This document shows positions 41,246-50,608 of a stretch of DNA of 64,000 nt, piece after piece (position 1 is the first letter of the stretch; every line of letters begins with the position of its first letter). Origin of the DNA: Flavobacterium bernardetii. Its GTDB lineage: Bacteria > Bacteroidota > Bacteroidia > Flavobacteriales > Flavobacteriaceae. Below the pieces are notes generated by a model that was not told where the DNA came from, ran no database searches, and saw only the letters and a list, made by a program, of their open reading frames with translations. The stretch covers positions 1-64,000 of the forward strand of contig NZ_JAANOQ010000009.1 of assembly GCF_011305415.1 (NCBI RefSeq), in the 5' to 3' direction. Both the position numbers and the translations under genes were made by a program.

Positions 41246-41731
41246 ATGAAAAGTTTTGGAGTTTTAGTACTGTTGTTTTTAGGTTTTCAACAAAATATTG
41301 ATCTTGATAAAATAGATGCGAAATTGTTTGATAAAATTAATGTTGTTCGTGTTGAGAATAAATGTTCAAAGTTAAAACGTGATGAAAATTTAGATAAGGC
41401 CGCAACAAATCAAGCTAAATATATTGCGAGTAAAGATATTTTAGAACATGATCAGAATGAAAATCCCAAGACAAAAAAAAATTTAGATAGAGTGAAATTT
41501 TTTAGTAAAGATAAATATGTTATGGTAGCTGAAAATTTACTTTTTACTACCATTCCAAAAGAAACTATTGATTCTGAAGTTTTAGCTGAAAAGATGAAAT
41601 CACTTTGGGTGAAATCGCCTAATCATTTTAAGAATATTAAAAATAGCGAGTACAATTACACAGGTTTTGGATTCGCGTTTAATGAGTCTAAAACTAAAAT
41701 TTACGCAGTTCAGGTTTTTGGGGAAAAATAA
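41246..41731 (+). CDS. CAP-domain (SCP/PR1-like) protein
   Basis: The 161-residue protein has a short hydrophobic leader (KSFGVLVLLFLGFQQ) and one CAP domain. FDKINVVRVENKC and LDKAATNQAKYIASKDILEH contain the first conserved His, and VMVAENLL and WVKSPNHFKNIKN carry the second Glu/His set. It ends TGFGFAFNESKTKIYAVQVFG. Bacterial CAP proteins are exported with little-known roles. It has its own terminator. Confidence 0.85.
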   Translation: MKSFGVLVLLFLGFQQNIDLDKIDAKLFDKINVVRVENKCSKLKRDENLDKAATNQAKYIASKDILEHDQNENPKTKKNLDRVKFFSKDKYVMVAENLLFTTIPKETIDSEVLAEKMKSLWVKSPNHFKNIKNSEYNYTGFGFAFNESKTKIYAVQVFGEK

Positions 41732-41765
41732 AAAATCCATTCCAATAAGTTGGAATGGATTTTTT
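41730..41765 (+). terminator. Terminator after the CAP gene
   Basis: AAAAAATCCATTCCA and TGGAATGGATTTTTT pair around a short loop. The stem sequence is close to that at 41146-41177, another terminator built on ATCCATT. Confidence 0.88.
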
Positions 41766-41810
41766 ATTATCTGCAAACTGAGACTCAGACTGTAAGCTGA
41801 ATACTAAAAT

Positions 41811-43283
41811 TTATCTCGAGTAATTTGGAGCTTCTTTAGTGATTGTAACATTATGTGGATGACTTTCGCTAATTCCACTTGATGTTAAACGTACAAATCG
41901 GCTAGTGGCTTGTAAAGTTTCAATATTTTTAGCACCACAATAACCCATTCCGGCACGAAGTCCACCAATGAATTGTTGCATACTTTCGTTTAATTCTCCT
42001 TTATATGGTACGCGACCTACAATTCCTTCTGGAACTAATTTTTTCACATCATCTTCAACATCTTGGAAGTAACGATCTTTAGAACCTTCTTTCATGGCTT
42101 CCACAGAACCCATTCCTCTATATGATTTGAATTTTCTTCCTTCAAAAATAATAGTTTCACCTGGAGATTCTTTCGTTCCTGCTAACATTGAACCTAACAT
42201 TACACAAGATGCTCCAGCCGCTAACGCTTTTGGGATATCTCCTGTATAACGAACGCCACCGTCAGCAATTACTGGGATTCCAGTTCCTTCTAAAGCGGCT
42301 GCAACTTCTAATACAGCTGAAAATTGAGGGAAACCAACACCAGCTACAACACGTGTCGTACAAATTGAACCAGGTCCAATTCCTACTTTTACTGCATCAG
42401 CACCATTTTCAGCTAAATATAAAGCTGCTTCTGGAGTCGCGATGTTTCCAACTACTACATCAATTTCTGGGAATTTATTTTTTACTTGTTTCAATACATC
42501 AACAACACCTTTTGTATGTCCGTGAGCGGTGTCAATAATTACGGCGTCAACTCCAGCGTTTACTAAAGCTTCGCAACGTTCTAAAACGTCACCTGTTACA
42601 CCTAAAGCAGCAGCCACACGTAAACGTCCAAATTTATCTTTGTTAGCGTTTGGTTTTTGAGTTAATTTCGTAATATCTCTAAAAGTGATTAAACCAATTA
42701 ATTTAAAATCGGCATCAACCACTGGTAATTTTTCAATTTTACTTTCTTGTAGTATTTCTTCTGCAGCAGCTAAAGTAGTTCCTTTTCCTGCAGTTACTAG
42801 ATTTTCAGAAGTCATTACTTGAGTAATTGCACGGCTGTTTTCTTTTTCAAAACGCAAATCTCTGTTGGTAACAATTCCTTTTAAAATACCATTTGCATCT
42901 ACAACTGGAATTCCTCCAATACCAAATTCTCTCATGGCATTTTTAGCATCACCAACATTAGCAGTTAATGGTAGAGTAACTGGATCGATAATCATACCGC
43001 TTTCTGCACGTTTCACTTTTCTAACTTCTGCAGCTTGTTGTGCAATAGTCATATTTTTATGTAAAACACCAATTCCTCCTTCTTGAGCCATAGCAATTGC
43101 CATAGCACTTTCTGTAACCGTGTCCATTGCTGCGGAAACAATAGGCGTGTTTAAGGTAATGTTTTTACTAAATTTTGATTGAATAGAAACTTCTCTTGGA
43201 AGTATTTCAGAATAATTTGGAATTAAAAGAACGTCATCATAGGTTAGTCCTTCTCCAATAATTTTAGAAGTGTGTGCTTTCAT
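41811..43283 (-). CDS. guaB: IMP dehydrogenase
   Basis: The 490-residue enzyme oxidises IMP to XMP, the first step to GMP. It has the TIM-barrel start [20 protein letters not shown], two CBS domains in the middle (about 95-205, with [11 protein letters not shown] and GLITFRDI) and the catalytic loop [17 protein letters not shown]. It continues with [20 protein letters not shown] and [13 protein letters not shown] strong promoter precedes it. Confidence 0.96.
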   Translation of the reverse strand: MKAHTSKIIGEGLTYDDVLLIPNYSEILPREVSIQSKFSKNITLNTPIVSAAMDTVTESAMAIAMAQEGGIGVLHKNMTIAQQAAEVRKVKRAESGMIIDPVTLPLTANVGDAKNAMREFGIGGIPVVDANGILKGIVTNRDLRFEKENSRAITQVMTSENLVTAGKGTTLAAAEEILQESKIEKLPVVDADFKLIGLITFRDITKLTQKPNANKDKFGRLRVAAALGVTGDVLERCEALVNAGVDAVIIDTAHGHTKGVVDVLKQVKNKFPEIDVVVGNIATPEAALYLAENGADAVKVGIGPGSICTTRVVAGVGFPQFSAVLEVAAALEGTGIPVIADGGVRYTGDIPKALAAGASCVMLGSMLAGTKESPGETIIFEGRKFKSYRGMGSVEAMKEGSKDRYFQDVEDDVKKLVPEGIVGRVPYKGELNESMQQFIGGLRAGMGYCGAKNIETLQATSRFVRLTSSGISESHPHNVTITKEAPNYSR

Positions 43284-43308
43284 GCTGCAATTGTAGTTAA
43301 ATTGCGTG

Positions 43309-43338
43309 CAAATTTAGTGAAATATTAGGAATAATCAA
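43309..43338 (-). promoter_or_regulatory. guaB promoter
   Basis: On the minus strand, TTG (43338-43336) precedes TAAATTTG (43316-43309) by 19 bases, 26 bases upstream of the guaB start. Confidence 0.7.
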
Positions 43339-43390
43339 TTGTTTTTATGCTAAATAATTGTTAAGTGAGATAAATAATTATATTTGTGAA

Positions 43391-44146
43391 ATGGATACAT
43401 TTATATATTTGCTTTTAGAAACTTTAATCGTCGGCTTGATGATTTTAGGATTGCATGCTTCCAAAAAGTATTTTGGGATTGGATTACTGTATATTTTCTT
43501 AGGAACGATGCAGTTTTTTCAAACGATACTTTCAGGAAATGTGTATAATTTATACTTCGATGTGTTCTTGTTTTCGCCTGGTTCTACCTTAATTTTTATT
43601 TCTACTTTATTTGCTGTTTTATTAATCTTTAGAAATGAAAGTATAATTAAGGTACGAAGTGTGATTTATGGAATCATTTTGAGTAATATTATACTAGTTT
43701 TCCTGTCTTATATTTCGTTAGAGCAAATTTTGAGCGATAATTTCTCTAGAAATACCACTTTTTTAGCGGAGATTTTTAATTTCGATATTGTTTTATTTTT
43801 TACAGGAATTATTTTACTGTATTTAGATATGATTCTAATTATATTTTTATTCAGATATTTAGAATCGAAATTTCCTAAATATTATTTTTTACAGTTTTTA
43901 GGAGCAAGTGTAATTACAGCAGTTTTGGATTCTTTTCTGTTTTATACCATAAATTTTTATTCGGAATTGAATTATTCAGAAATGATGATAGGGAATATTG
44001 CAGGAAAAGTATTAGTATGTTTGATTTTATCAGCGTTATTTGCGTTCCATTTTGTTATTAATCCAGAAAAGGATAACAAAAGAAAACCACTTACTGTTAA
44101 AGATATTATTATGATTATTAACTTTACAACTAGTGGTAAGCGTTAA
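43391..44146 (+). CDS. Multi-pass membrane protein (possibly VUT/YhhQ-like)
   Basis: I start at ATG 43391; the open frame reaches back to 43358 into the promoter spacer. The 251-residue protein has six or seven helices (DTFIYLLLETLIVGLMILGL first). Its layout, with QFLGASVITAVLDSFLFYTINF late in the chain, recalls the VUT family, to which the queuosine-precursor transporter YhhQ belongs. The similarity is loose and the function is unproven. The gene converges with and overlaps the HMG-CoA lyase gene by 17 bases. Confidence 0.6.
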   Translation: MDTFIYLLLETLIVGLMILGLHASKKYFGIGLLYIFLGTMQFFQTILSGNVYNLYFDVFLFSPGSTLIFISTLFAVLLIFRNESIIKVRSVIYGIILSNIILVFLSYISLEQILSDNFSRNTTFLAEIFNFDIVLFFTGIILLYLDMILIIFLFRYLESKFPKYYFLQFLGASVITAVLDSFLFYTINFYSELNYSEMMIGNIAGKVLVCLILSALFAFHFVINPEKDNKRKPLTVKDIIMIINFTTSGKR

Positions 44147-44993
44147 ATATTTTTAAAGCTTCGTTATATGCGCTTTCAAAACTAATTGGATGACAATTGG
44201 TGTTGGCTTTTTCTGCTGTGAAATAAGATAATAATTTTTCAGTTGGCATATTTCCTGTTAAATCGTCTTTTGCCATCGGGCAACCGCCATAACCTTTTAT
44301 AGCACCATCAAATCGGACACATCCAGCTTTGTAAGCGGCGTCCACTTTTTCAAACCAAGTGTCTGGAGTAGTATGTAAATGCGCACCAAATTCGATATTT
44401 GGATATTTCGGAATTAAATTACTGAATAAATAATCAATCGTTTCTGGAACAGATGAGCCAATTGTATCTGAAAGTGATAGTATTTTCACACCCATATTAG
44501 CTAATTTTTCAGTCCATTCTCCAACAATTTCTACATTATATGGATCGCCATACGGATTTCCAAATCCCATAGAAATATAGGTAACTACTTCTTTGTTAGA
44601 TTTGACTGCAATTTCTAAAATTTCTTGTAAGCTAATTAATGCTTCCGCAATGGTTTTGTGTGTGTTTCGCATCTGAAAATTTTCAGAAATAGAAAAAGGA
44701 AAACCTAGATATTGAATTTCTTTGTGTTTTGAAGCAATTTCGGCACCTTGAGTATTAGCAATTATTGCTAGTAATTTACTTGTAGTTTGCGACAAATCTA
44801 ATTGTGCTAAAACTTCTGCAGTATCTTGCATTTGTGGAATGGCTTTTGGCGATACAAAACTTCCGAAATCAATAGTGTCAAATCCAACACGTAATAACGA
44901 TTGGATATATTGTACTTTCTTTTCGGTTGGAATAAAAGTTTTGATGCCTTGCATAGCATCGCGTGGACATTCTATTATTTTAATTGCTTTCAT
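44130..44993 (-). CDS. mvaB: Hydroxymethylglutaryl-CoA lyase
   Basis: The 287-residue TIM-barrel enzyme splits HMG-CoA into acetyl-CoA and acetoacetate in leucine degradation. It has the N-terminal ECPRDAMQGIK (usually DGLQ; Met here), IDFGSFVSPKAIPQM, FGAHLHTT and the catalytic-loop Cys in GYGGCPMAKDDLTGNMPTE. The full length and motif set match the family. It has its own promoter. Confidence 0.9.
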   Translation of the reverse strand: MKAIKIIECPRDAMQGIKTFIPTEKKVQYIQSLLRVGFDTIDFGSFVSPKAIPQMQDTAEVLAQLDLSQTTSKLLAIIANTQGAEIASKHKEIQYLGFPFSISENFQMRNTHKTIAEALISLQEILEIAVKSNKEVVTYISMGFGNPYGDPYNVEIVGEWTEKLANMGVKILSLSDTIGSSVPETIDYLFSNLIPKYPNIEFGAHLHTTPDTWFEKVDAAYKAGCVRFDGAIKGYGGCPMAKDDLTGNMPTEKLLSYFTAEKANTNCHPISFESAYNEALKIFNAYH

Positions 44994-45098
44994 ATATGCA
45001 ATAATTGTTTTTTAGAGGTCATATATGGTATCGCTTTTTATATATCGGAATTTTTTTTGCAAAAAAAAAAGTTTTAATTGCGATTTCATAAGAATGTC

Positions 45099-45127
45099 AA
45101 AGATAAGTAAAACTTTATTTTCTGCAA
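45099..45127 (-). promoter_or_regulatory. mvaB promoter
   Basis: Minus-strand TTG (45127-45125), 18 bases, TATCTTTG (45106-45099). It would give a leader of about 100 bases. The rest of the 44994-45229 spacer shows no gene. Confidence 0.6.
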
Positions 45128-45199
45128 ATATGTTTTTTCAATTGTGTTGAGCATAAGTTAGGTAATGAAAAAAAATTATTAAAAACGTTTTTTTATTTA

Positions 45200-45207
45200 T
45201 ACTTTTG
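45200..45207 (+). promoter_or_regulatory. -7 element TACTTTTG before the oxoamine synthase
   Basis: TACTTTTG is followed by CACC and lies 22 bases before ATG 45230, as seen for several genes here. No clear TTG precedes it. Confidence 0.5.
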
Positions 45208-45229
45208 CACCACAAATTAATATAGTATC

Positions 45230-46486
45230 ATGGTTAAAGATTTATTTGAAAGAATACAACAAAATAAAGGACCATTAGGTAAATGGGCTTCACAAGCAGA
45301 AGGATATTTCGTATTCCCTAAATTGGAAGGAGAATTAGGTCCAAGAATGCAATTTCAAGGTAAAAATATATTAAACTGGAGTTTAAATGACTATTTAGGT
45401 TTAGCCAATCATCCAGAAGTTCGTAAAGCTGATACAGAAGCAGCAGCTCAATATGGTGCTGCATATCCAATGGGTGCTCGTATGATGAGTGGTCATACTG
45501 ATGCTCACGAACAATTAGAAAGAGAATTAGCGGCTTTCGTTATGAAAGAATCTGCTTATTTATTAAATTTTGGTTACCAAGGAATGGTGTCTATTATTGA
45601 TGCTTTGGTAACTAAAAACGACATTATCGTTTATGACGTGGATTCTCACGCTTGTATTATTGATGGTGTTCGTTTACATATGGGAAAACGTTTTACTTAC
45701 AAGCATAACGATTTAGAAAGTATGGAAAAAAACCTGCAACGTGCTACTAAAATGGCTACTGAAACAGGTGGAGGAATTTTATTCATTACCGAAGGAGTTT
45801 TCGGAATGAGAGGGCAACAAGGGAAATTAAAAGAAGTTGTTGCTTTAAAAGAAAAATACAATTTCCGTTTATTAGTAGATGACGCACACGGTTTCGGAAC
45901 TTTAGGTAAAACTGGAGCTGGAGCAGGTGAGGAGCAAGGTTGTCAAGATGGAATTGATGTGTATTTCTCAACTTTTGCAAAATCGATGGCAAATATTGGT
46001 GCTTTCGTTGCTGCTGATAAAGATATTATCGATTATTTAAAATATAATTTACGTTCTCAAATGTTCGCAAAAGCGTTACCTATGATTCAAACTATTGGTT
46101 CGTTAAAACGTTTAGAGTTGTTGCGTAATTCTTCTGAAATTAAAGATAAACTTTGGGTAAACGTTAATGCGTTACAAAACGGTTTAAAAGAAAAAGGTTT
46201 CAATATTGGAGATACAAATACGTGTATTACACCAGTTTATTTAGAAGGAAGTATTCCGGAAGCAATGATAATGGTGAATGATTTAAGAGAAAACTACGGT
46301 ATTTTCTTATCTATTGTGGTGTATCCAGTTATTCCAAAAGGAATAATTTTATTAAGAATGATTCCTACTACAACACATACAATTGCGGATATTGACGAAA
46401 CTTTAACAGCATTTGACGCTATTCGTGAGAAATTAGAAAACGGAACATATAAGAAAATTGCAGATTCTACAATTATTGATAATTAA
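45230..46486 (+). CDS. Alpha-oxoamine synthase (serine palmitoyltransferase/sulfonolipid synthase-like)
   Basis: The 418-residue PLP enzyme condenses an amino acid with an acyl thioester. Features are NWSLNDYLGLANHPEV, GARMMSGHTDAHEQLERELA, DVDSHACIIDGVRLH, VDDAHGFGTLG and the PLP lysine in YFSTFAKSMANIGAF. The family includes BioF, KBL, serine palmitoyltransferase and the cysteate-using enzyme of sulfonolipid synthesis found in Bacteroidota. There are no biotin or threonine genes nearby, which favours a lipid role, but the substrate cannot be fixed from sequence. Confidence 0.82.
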   Translation: MVKDLFERIQQNKGPLGKWASQAEGYFVFPKLEGELGPRMQFQGKNILNWSLNDYLGLANHPEVRKADTEAAAQYGAAYPMGARMMSGHTDAHEQLERELAAFVMKESAYLLNFGYQGMVSIIDALVTKNDIIVYDVDSHACIIDGVRLHMGKRFTYKHNDLESMEKNLQRATKMATETGGGILFITEGVFGMRGQQGKLKEVVALKEKYNFRLLVDDAHGFGTLGKTGAGAGEEQGCQDGIDVYFSTFAKSMANIGAFVAADKDIIDYLKYNLRSQMFAKALPMIQTIGSLKRLELLRNSSEIKDKLWVNVNALQNGLKEKGFNIGDTNTCITPVYLEGSIPEAMIMVNDLRENYGIFLSIVVYPVIPKGIILLRMIPTTTHTIADIDETLTAFDAIREKLENGTYKKIADSTIIDN

Positions 46487-46507
46487 TAATTGTTTGATAT
46501 AAACTTT

Positions 46508-46540
46508 AAAAAGCGCTGAACTATTTCAGCGCTTTTTTTA
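46508..46540 (+). terminator. Terminator after the oxoamine synthase gene
   Basis: AAAAGCGCTGAA and TTCAGCGCTTTT pair around four bases, followed by a T-run. Confidence 0.9.
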
Positions 46541-46691
46541 TGTTATTTTTTGTCAGTTTTAGAATTTTGGTAAAAGTGAAATTTAAAAGTTTCGAGAGAA
46601 ATAAAAAAAAACCTAAAAAAAGCATCTAAAGTGTTTTTTTTATAACATTTATCATGTGAAAAAACACTCAATTTGAGGTTGTGGGAAATAA

Positions 46692-46722
46692 TTGATTAAT
46701 TAATTTTAATGTCTTACCTTTG
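46692..46722 (+). promoter_or_regulatory. secDF distal promoter
   Basis: TTG (46692-46694), 20 bases, TACCTTTG (46715-46722). It would give a leader of about 140 bases with two tiny reading frames (from ATG 46756 and ATG 46780) before secDF. Confidence 0.6.
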
Positions 46723-46802
46723 TGTTAAGCCTTAATAATTAAATAATTAACAAAAATGTTGATTGAATAATTATAAAAAATGAATTTTAGACAAAAATAA
46801 AA

Positions 46803-46833
46803 TTGTTTTATCCTTTATGAAATGATATATTTG
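46803..46833 (+). promoter_or_regulatory. secDF proximal promoter
   Basis: TTG (46803-46805), 20 bases, TATATTTG (46826-46833), 35 bases before the secDF ATG. It is an exact fit to the consensus. Confidence 0.7.
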
Positions 46834-46868
46834 TCCGTTTTTAAAGAAAATAACTAAAATTAACTATA

Positions 46869-49841
46869 ATGCAAAACAAAGGACTAATTAAATTCTTCGC
46901 AATCATTTTTACGATTGCTTGTATCTACCAACTTTCATTTACGTTTGTTGCTAACGGAATTGTAAAAGATGCGAAAGAGTTTGCGAAAGGAGATTCTCAA
47001 AAGGAACTAAACTATTTAAAATCATTAAAGAAAAAAGAAGTTTTAAACTTAGGTTTTGCTAGCTTTACTTATGAGGAAATAGAAAAACAACAAATCAACA
47101 AAGGGTTAGATTTAGAAGGTGGTATTAACGTAACTGTAGAAGTTTCTGTTAAAGACGTTTTAAAAACGTTATCTAACAATTCTAAAGATCCTATTTTTAA
47201 TAGAGCTTTAACTAGAGCTACTGAAGAAAGAGAAGGAAATCAAGATTATTTAGACGCCTTTTTTGAAGCTTTCAATAAAGAATCAAAAGGAATTTTAAAA
47301 TTAGCTTCGCCTGAAGTATTTTATAATAGAAATTTATCTGATGAGATTCAGTCAAATATGTCTGATGATCAGGTAAAAGTAATCTTAAAAAGAAAAGTTG
47401 CTGAATCTATTGAAAGTGCTTATAAAGTACTAACAAAACGTATCGATAAATTCGGAGTAGCGCAACCAAACATTCAAAAAATTGGTGAAACGGGAAGAAT
47501 TTTAGTAGAATTACCTGGTGCAAAAGATTTAGATAGAATTGAAAAATTAATATCTGGTACTGCACAATTAGAATTTTGGGAAACTTTAAGACCTGAAGAA
47601 TTAGGTAATTTCTTTACTGCTGCAAACGAAGCTTTAAGAGTAACGGAGAAAAAAGCAGTTACTAAAAAAGTTGCTACAGTTGATACTACAAAAGCTGTTG
47701 ATTCAAAATCAAAAGTTAACGATTTATTAGCAGACAAAAAAGATCCTGCAAAAAAAGATGCTAAAGATTTAGGGCCATTATTCGAAAAAGCTATTGCAGG
47801 CCCTTCTGGATTATACGCTTATAATGTAAAAGATACAGCGAAAATTAACTCTTATTTAAAAAGATCTGAAATTAAAGCGTTATTACCAGCAACTGCATCA
47901 TATGCAAAATTTGCTTGGGGAAAAACAAATGAAAAATTAGGTGATATTGTTGAATTATACATCTTAAAAGGTACTTCTGATGGTATTGCTCCATTATTAG
48001 GTGGTGCAGTTACAGATGCTAGTGCTGATTTTGACCAATTTGGTAAACCAGCAGTAAGTATGCAAATGAATCCAGTTGGTTCTAGAAAATGGGAACAATT
48101 AACTGGAGATATCGCTAAAAAAGGAAACCAAGTTTGTATCGTTTTAGATAACATCGTATATTCTGCAGCAACTGCTAAAGCAGCAATTTCTGGAGGACAA
48201 ACTCAAATTTCTGGAAGTTTTACTTTAGAAGAAACTGCCGATTTAGAAAACGTATTAAGAGCAGGAAAATTACCAGCTAAAGCAGAAATTGTACAAAAAG
48301 CAGTTGTTGGACCATCTTTAGGTCAAGAAGCAATTGACAACGGTATTTTATCTTCATTAATTGGTTTATTATTAGTTTCTTTCTGGATGGTTTTCTATTA
48401 CGGAAGAGCTGGATGGTATGCAAACGTTGCTTTATTATTAAACTTAGTGTTATTGTTTGGTGCAATGGCTAACTTTGGTTTTGTATTAACATTACCTGGT
48501 ATTGCTGGTATCGTATTAACAATGGGTACTGCAGTAGATGCGAACATTATTATCTATGAAAGAGCAAAAGAAGAATTAAGAGCTGGTTTATCATTAGAAG
48601 AGTCGGTAAAAAATGCTTTCGGTTGGAAAGGAGCTATGCGTTCTATTATTGATGCTAACGTTACTCACGTTTTAACAGGAGCTATTTTATATATTTTTGG
48701 TGAAGGAATGATTAGAGGTTTTGCTATCACTTTATTAATTGGTATTTTAACTTCATTATTTACTTCGATCTTTATCGCTCGTTTCTTTATCGATGCAGAT
48801 ATTGCTAAAGGTAGAAGTTTACAATTCTCTACAAATATTACTAAAAACTGGTTTACTGGTTTCAACTTCGATTTCTTAAGAATCAAGAAGTTTACTTATA
48901 TCTTCTCTTTAACAGTTTGTGTTATTAGTTTCGTTTCATTCTATGTAAATGGATTTGATCAAGGAATTGATTTCGTAGGAGGAAGAACATTCCAAGTTCA
49001 GTTTGACCAAAAAGTTTCTTCTGAAGAAGTTTCAAATGCACTTTCAACTGCTGAGTATTTCGAAAAAGCTGAAGCTAAAACGTTTGGTAACGACAAACAA
49101 TTGAAAATCACAACTAAATACATGATTGATAAGCAGGGTGTTGAGGTTGATAAAGCTGTAAATGTTAAATTGTACAATGGATTAAAAAAATTCTTCGCTA
49201 AAGAAATTACTTACAAACAGTTTACAAATACGGAAGAAGGTAAAAAAATTGGAGTATTACAAGCTATGAAAGTAGGTCCATCTATTGCAGATGATATCAA
49301 AACAAATGCTTATTGGGCAGTATTAGGAGCTATGTTATTAGTGTGTTTATACTTAGTAATTTCATTTAGAAAATACCAATATTCATTAGGAGCAATTGCT
49401 GCTGTTGCGCATGACGTTATTTTCGTATTAGGAATTTACTCTTTATTATACAAATACATGCCATTCCACATGGAAATTGATCAGCACTTTATTGCCGCAA
49501 TTCTTACTGTAATTGGATATTCTATGAACGATACGGTAATTGTATTTGATAGAGTTCGTGAATTCTTAGGAATTAGATCTCACCATGGTAACTTTAATCA
49601 AATCGTAAATGATTCGATTAATACTACATTATCACGTACTTTAAATACTTCATTAACGATGATTTTAGTATTGTCTATTATGTTTGTTTTCGGTGGAGAT
49701 TCAATCCGTGGATTCATCTTCGCGATGTTAATTGGTATTATTGTTGGAACTTATTCATCATTATTTATTGCTACACCAGTATTAGTAGATACGATGACTA
49801 AATACGATAAAACAATAGTTGAACAAGAGCATAACTCATAA
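46869..49841 (+). CDS. secDF: Fused protein-export membrane protein SecDF
   Basis: The 990-residue fusion of SecD and SecF uses the proton gradient to pull exported proteins through the Sec channel. Residues about 1-650 are SecD: first helix IKFFAIIFTIACIYQLSF, the DLEGGINVTVEV motif and the P1 domain, then six helices with MGTAVDANIIIYERAKEELR. From about 680 comes SecF: FTYIFSLTVCVISF, GIDFVGGRTFQVQF and YSMNDTVIVFDRVREF. A Lys-rich insert in the P1 head (about 255-300) is typical of Bacteroidota. The gene has two promoters and its own terminator. Confidence 0.96.
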   Translation: MQNKGLIKFFAIIFTIACIYQLSFTFVANGIVKDAKEFAKGDSQKELNYLKSLKKKEVLNLGFASFTYEEIEKQQINKGLDLEGGINVTVEVSVKDVLKTLSNNSKDPIFNRALTRATEEREGNQDYLDAFFEAFNKESKGILKLASPEVFYNRNLSDEIQSNMSDDQVKVILKRKVAESIESAYKVLTKRIDKFGVAQPNIQKIGETGRILVELPGAKDLDRIEKLISGTAQLEFWETLRPEELGNFFTAANEALRVTEKKAVTKKVATVDTTKAVDSKSKVNDLLADKKDPAKKDAKDLGPLFEKAIAGPSGLYAYNVKDTAKINSYLKRSEIKALLPATASYAKFAWGKTNEKLGDIVELYILKGTSDGIAPLLGGAVTDASADFDQFGKPAVSMQMNPVGSRKWEQLTGDIAKKGNQVCIVLDNIVYSAATAKAAISGGQTQISGSFTLEETADLENVLRAGKLPAKAEIVQKAVVGPSLGQEAIDNGILSSLIGLLLVSFWMVFYYGRAGWYANVALLLNLVLLFGAMANFGFVLTLPGIAGIVLTMGTAVDANIIIYERAKEELRAGLSLEESVKNAFGWKGAMRSIIDANVTHVLTGAILYIFGEGMIRGFAITLLIGILTSLFTSIFIARFFIDADIAKGRSLQFSTNITKNWFTGFNFDFLRIKKFTYIFSLTVCVISFVSFYVNGFDQGIDFVGGRTFQVQFDQKVSSEEVSNALSTAEYFEKAEAKTFGNDKQLKITTKYMIDKQGVEVDKAVNVKLYNGLKKFFAKEITYKQFTNTEEGKKIGVLQAMKVGPSIADDIKTNAYWAVLGAMLLVCLYLVISFRKYQYSLGAIAAVAHDVIFVLGIYSLLYKYMPFHMEIDQHFIAAILTVIGYSMNDTVIVFDRVREFLGIRSHHGNFNQIVNDSINTTLSRTLNTSLTMILVLSIMFVFGGDSIRGFIFAMLIGIIVGTYSSLFIATPVLVDTMTKYDKTIVEQEHNS

Positions 49842-49860
49842 GTTATAACTTAAGAATATA

Positions 49861-49892
49861 AAAAATGCCCCGATACATATCGGGGCATTTTT
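49861..49892 (+). terminator. secDF terminator
   Basis: AAAAATGCCCCGA (49861-49873) pairs with TCGGGGCATTTTT (49880-49892). Confidence 0.9.
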
Positions 49893-49898
49893 GTTTTT

Positions 49899-49920
49899 AA
49901 TCTGAACTTGTTTCAGATTC
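49899..49920. repeat. TCTGAACTTGTTTCAGA repeat
   Basis: AATCTGAACTTGTTTCAGAT is the same phrase as at 538-558. Both copies are preceded by TTTTTGTTT. Confidence 0.85.
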
Positions 49921-49936
49921 TTTTCTATTAGTCAAA

Positions 49937-50554
49937 TTATAAACTCTGCTGTTTTAAATAATCAACCGCATATCTTCCTTCATTAAATAATAAGTCCAAG
50001 ATGGACAAGTTATTTATGAAACCATGTTTGTCATCAAAAACTTGCGTGTAAGGTTCAATTTGTGTGGTGTCTTTTTTGCCATTCACCAAATAACGAAAAT
50101 CGGTTTTGTCTGAAACTTCATGGAAGTATTCTGTAGTTTTTTCAAAAGGAATAGAAATGCCTAAAGATTCATTTACCAAATCAAATATCTCAAAGTTCAA
50201 GTCTAACATAAACTCATGTTTCTTTTCGAATAATGGTCGCAAATCATCTACAAAATATTCGTAAAAAGGAGAGTTTTTATAAGCGGCTTCTAACGATTTA
50301 AAATGGTTCTTTTGCCAATTATGTTGATTGTCTATTTTGATGTCTTTAAAGTTAGTGTTTGCACTGTTATGCTTCACTGATATGTTTAATAGTTGAATTC
50401 CGTTTGGACTATAAATGTACATTCGGTTTCTATTCGTTTGTTTTTGAAACGTATCTTCCACTTCAAACGTAACCGTTTTCGCATCAATCATAGCAATATA
50501 ATGACTGATAGATGGAAAATAAGTTGGGTAAATTAAAATGTCATTCTGGTTCAT
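49937..50554 (-). CDS. WbqC-family protein
   Basis: The 205-residue protein matches the WbqC-like family: IYPTYFPSISHYIAMIDA at the N-terminus, NRNRMYIYSPNGIQLLNISV, and HFKSLEAAYKNSPFYEYFVDDLRPLF. WbqC proteins are linked to sugar or O-antigen gene clusters in some bacteria; in Bacteroidota the gene is often next to lepB, as here. Its true role is unknown. It follows lepB after the lepB terminator. Confidence 0.85.
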   Translation of the reverse strand: MNQNDILIYPTYFPSISHYIAMIDAKTVTFEVEDTFQKQTNRNRMYIYSPNGIQLLNISVKHNSANTNFKDIKIDNQHNWQKNHFKSLEAAYKNSPFYEYFVDDLRPLFEKKHEFMLDLNFEIFDLVNESLGISIPFEKTTEYFHEVSDKTDFRYLVNGKKDTTQIEPYTQVFDDKHGFINNLSILDLLFNEGRYAVDYLKQQSL

Positions 50555-50570
50555 AATTCTATCGTAATGA

Positions 50571-50602
50571 AAAAAGAGTTGTAAACTAAATTACAACTCT
50601 TA
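50571..50602 (-). terminator. lepB terminator
   Basis: AAGAGTTGTAA and TTACAACTCTT pair around a six-base loop, and on the minus strand a T-run follows. Confidence 0.82.
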
Positions 50603-50608
50603 AATTAT

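Noticed and set aside
42188..42538. A 116-codon Leu/Gln/His-rich frame opposite guaB
   Set aside because: It is antisense to the conserved guaB coding region, with codon bias explained by that gene.
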